Assembly: GCF_001541095.1 (NCBI RefSeq)
Contig: NZ_LMXH01000001.1
Location: forward strand, 63,536-127,535
Length of the DNA: 64,000 nt
DNA from: Paenibacillus sp. FJAT-26967
GTDB taxonomy: Bacteria; Bacillota; Bacilli; Paenibacillales; NBRC-103111
Direction of reading: 5' to 3'
Below the pieces are notes generated by a model. The model was given only the letters and a program-made list of their open reading frames with translations. It was not told the origin of the DNA and did no database searches. The position numbers and the translations under genes were made by a program. Numbering within the stretch: position 1 is the first letter of the stretch; each line of letters begins with the position of its first letter. Of this stretch, positions 62,216 through 64,000 are shown piece by piece.

Positions 62216-64000
62216 ATGCGTAAACTTTTGAGAAAACAGATGGTGGGTGCCTTATCCTTGGTCCTGGCAGCAACTCCCCTCCTGCTTGTCACGCCCAAAA
62301 CGGCGGAAGCGGCGGTAACGACTACGGCTATCCCGCAGCTGTTAATTACGGAGCTGATCCCGGATACGAGCAACTTTGCAGGCTACGACGCTTTTGAGTA
62401 TGTAGAAGTGTACAACAACAGCTCGGCTACCGTCGATCTGAAGAATTATGCGATTAAAGCCGGCAGCTGGTCATCCAAAATCACCGATTCTTACAAGCTC
62501 GGGCCGTGGGAAACAGGTGTAGTCTGGACCCGGAGAGGCGAAATCAGCCCGCTGGGCAAAGACGCTTTTAACAGCTATTACTTCCTCTCCTATGCAAGCA
62601 AGCATGTACCGGACAATCGTCTTTATGTCATGGAGGATGTCGGCGGTTTTACGAACAGCGGTACCCAGACCGTGACGATTATAAATCCGGACGGGACCAA
62701 TGCGGTTACGGCTTCTTACACGGCAACGGATGTAAAAGAAGGTAAAACGATTACATACCGCTACCCGGCATCGGGCGGGACCGCTATGCAGAAGATTGCG
62801 GGAAGCCAGGAGCCGACTCCGGGCAGAATTGATCCCGGACAAGCGCCTGCGAAGCCTAAGCTGGACCAGCTTGCGCCTCAAGCACCGGCAGGCTTAACGG
62901 CAGCAGCCGGCGGTGGGGAAGCGGCTCTAACCTGGGCTGCGAATCCGGAATCCGATGTGCTGCAGTACAACATCTATAAGAACGGCAGCCTGGAGTACAC
63001 CGTTCCGGCCGCTCAAACCCAGTTTACCGCGTCACTGCTGACAGGTAACGTTCCGGTTACGTTTGAAGTCAGCGCAGTGGATACGTCGGACAACGAATCC
63101 GCTCGTTCTGCCGCGGTGTCGGTGACGCCGTCTCATCAGCAGATTACTCAATCCGAGAGATCGGTTAATCCGGAAAGCAGCAAGTACCAGGCTTTGTGGA
63201 ACATTTCCTCAGACGGCCCGGTTATTCCGGGACTGGCACAGGATGCAGTTCCGCAAGGAATCGGTTACTATGCGGCGAATAACTGGATTCTTACCGTCTC
63301 CTATATGGAAGATGGCCGACCGGGCCCGCTGTCTATCGTAGACAACACGACAGGACAGCTGGTTAAGACAGTCCATCTGTACAACGAAGACGGCACTCCG
63401 TACGTCGGACATGCCGGGGGGATATCCGTAAGCCGGGATAACGCGTGGATCGCTTCCGGCAAGAACGTATTCCAGGTTAGATTGGCGGACCTGATTAATG
63501 CACAGGACAATTCGGAAGTTCGTTTTGCCGGACGTGTGCCTCTTCCTGTGAAGGCTTCTTACAATTCCTTTGCCGATGGCGTCCTTTGGGTAGGTGAATT
63601 CTACGAAAGCAAGAGCTACCCGACCGATCCGAGTCATCATATCACTAACCGTGACGGCGTACAGCAGTATGCCTGGACGGCAGGCTTCAGACTGGACCCT
63701 GTAACAGACACGTTCCGCAGCGAGAAATGGAACGGAGATGCCGCAACGCCTGCGGTGCCGGACTACCTCTTGTCCACGACCGATAAGGTCCAGGGGATTT
63801 CATTCATGCAGAATTCCATTGTGCTAAGTCAGTCCTACGGACGCAACAATGACAGTGCGCTCTATCGTTACAATAACCCGCTGCAAGAGCCTGCTCATGC
63901 AACAGGTACGGTAGGCACGACGAGTGTTCCGCTCTGGTTCCTTGACGGGCAGTCCGCTAAGGCGACCAACAGCAAGCTGACGATTGTCCCGATGTCCGAA
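62216..64000 (+). CDS. Secreted lamin-tail-domain protein (C-terminus beyond window)
   Basis: The first 595 residues are visible and no stop is met. A signal peptide (MRKLLRKQMVGALSLVLAAT..TAEA) is followed by a lamin-tail domain at about 40-165 (LLITELIPDTSNFAGYDAFEYVEVYN), then a fibronectin-III-like module near 220-305 (PAGLTAAAGGGEAALTW). A region of beta-propeller-like strands follows (VSRDNAWIASGKNVFQVRLADL). In Firmicutes such proteins are secreted nucleases, phosphodiesterases or wall-bound carbohydrate proteins; the deciding domain is outside the window. GAGGAGG precedes the ATG at 62216 and a cre box lies upstream. Confidence 0.85.
   Translation, partial: MRKLLRKQMVGALSLVLAATPLLLVTPKTAEAAVTTTAIPQLLITELIPDTSNFAGYDAFEYVEVYNNSSATVDLKNYAIKAGSWSSKITDSYKLGPWETGVVWTRRGEISPLGKDAFNSYYFLSYASKHVPDNRLYVMEDVGGFTNSGTQTVTIINPDGTNAVTASYTATDVKEGKTITYRYPASGGTAMQKIAGSQEPTPGRIDPGQAPAKPKLDQLAPQAPAGLTAAAGGGEAALTWAANPESDVLQYNIYKNGSLEYTVPAAQTQFTASLLTGNVPVTFEVSAVDTSDNESARSAAVSVTPSHQQITQSERSVNPESSKYQALWNISSDGPVIPGLAQDAVPQGIGYYAANNWILTVSYMEDGRPGPLSIVDNTTGQLVKTVHLYNEDGTPYVGHAGGISVSRDNAWIASGKNVFQVRLADLINAQDNSEVRFAGRVPLPVKASYNSFADGVLWVGEFYESKSYPTDPSHHITNRDGVQQYAWTAGFRLDPVTDTFRSEKWNGDAATPAVPDYLLSTTDKVQGISFMQNSIVLSQSYGRNNDSALYRYNNPLQEPAHATGTVGTTSVPLWFLDGQSAKATNSKLTIVPMSE

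Overview
The window looks like a chromosomal stretch of a spore-forming, SLH-type Gram-positive of the Paenibacillaceae, most likely a Paenibacillus. The grounds are strong GGAGG-type ribosome binding sites with frequent GTG and TTG starts, many hairpin-plus-T-run terminators, the sporulation-linked trio PrkA/YhbH/SpoVR, a surface protein with C-terminal SLH repeats, copper-amine-oxidase-N domains on secreted proteins, and LacI/CcpA-type operators. No rRNA, tRNA, CRISPR array, transposase or prophage was seen.

Layout. Bases 1-9630 hold one minus-strand reading frame with no stop in the window: a giant DUF11-repeat protein of more than 3,200 residues whose alternating repeats form an almost exact 768-base period. 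Bases 10-20 kb carry housekeeping and small genes: thpR, a GNAT acetyltransferase, serC, a PhoP-like response regulator, trmL, an ArsB-type permease, an AbrB-like regulator, a broken DUF2500 gene, a CPBP protease and a thioredoxin-reductase-like flavoprotein. They also hold three or four very small genes and a possible structured RNA near 16.1-16.4 kb. Bases 20-33 kb hold a DUF2161 nuclease-fold protein, an ECF41 sigma factor with an AhpD-like partner, prkA, a MATE exporter, a Gly/His/Tyr/Pro-rich protein, a methyltransferase, a LacI regulator, and DUF817 and YhhN membrane proteins.

Bases 33-39 kb hold metal homeostasis and regulation: MerR, czrA-czcD for zinc-type efflux, csoR-copZ for copper, and a WYL regulator. 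Bases 38-48 kb are rich in envelope proteins: an LRR plus copper-amine-oxidase-N protein, a 1,465-residue propeller/SLH protein, and a polysaccharide deacetylase, with yhbH-spoVR between them. Bases 48.4-52.7 kb form a five-gene minus-strand set of response regulator, histidine kinase, ABC ATPase, ABC permease and UppP, which matches a bacitracin/undecaprenyl-pyrophosphate resistance module of the BcrABD kind.

Bases 53.2-57.3 kb are visibly more AT-rich and self-contained: a LacI regulator, an adenine-deaminase-like amidohydrolase and a YczE-type membrane protein, with three matching palindromic operators. The right end has bluB, an MBL hydrolase, a HAD phosphatase, glpP, and the start of a lamin-tail-domain secreted protein behind a perfect CcpA cre box.

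Function calls rest on reading motifs by eye. Start codons were moved from the longest possible start wherever a ribosome binding site clearly favoured an internal one.
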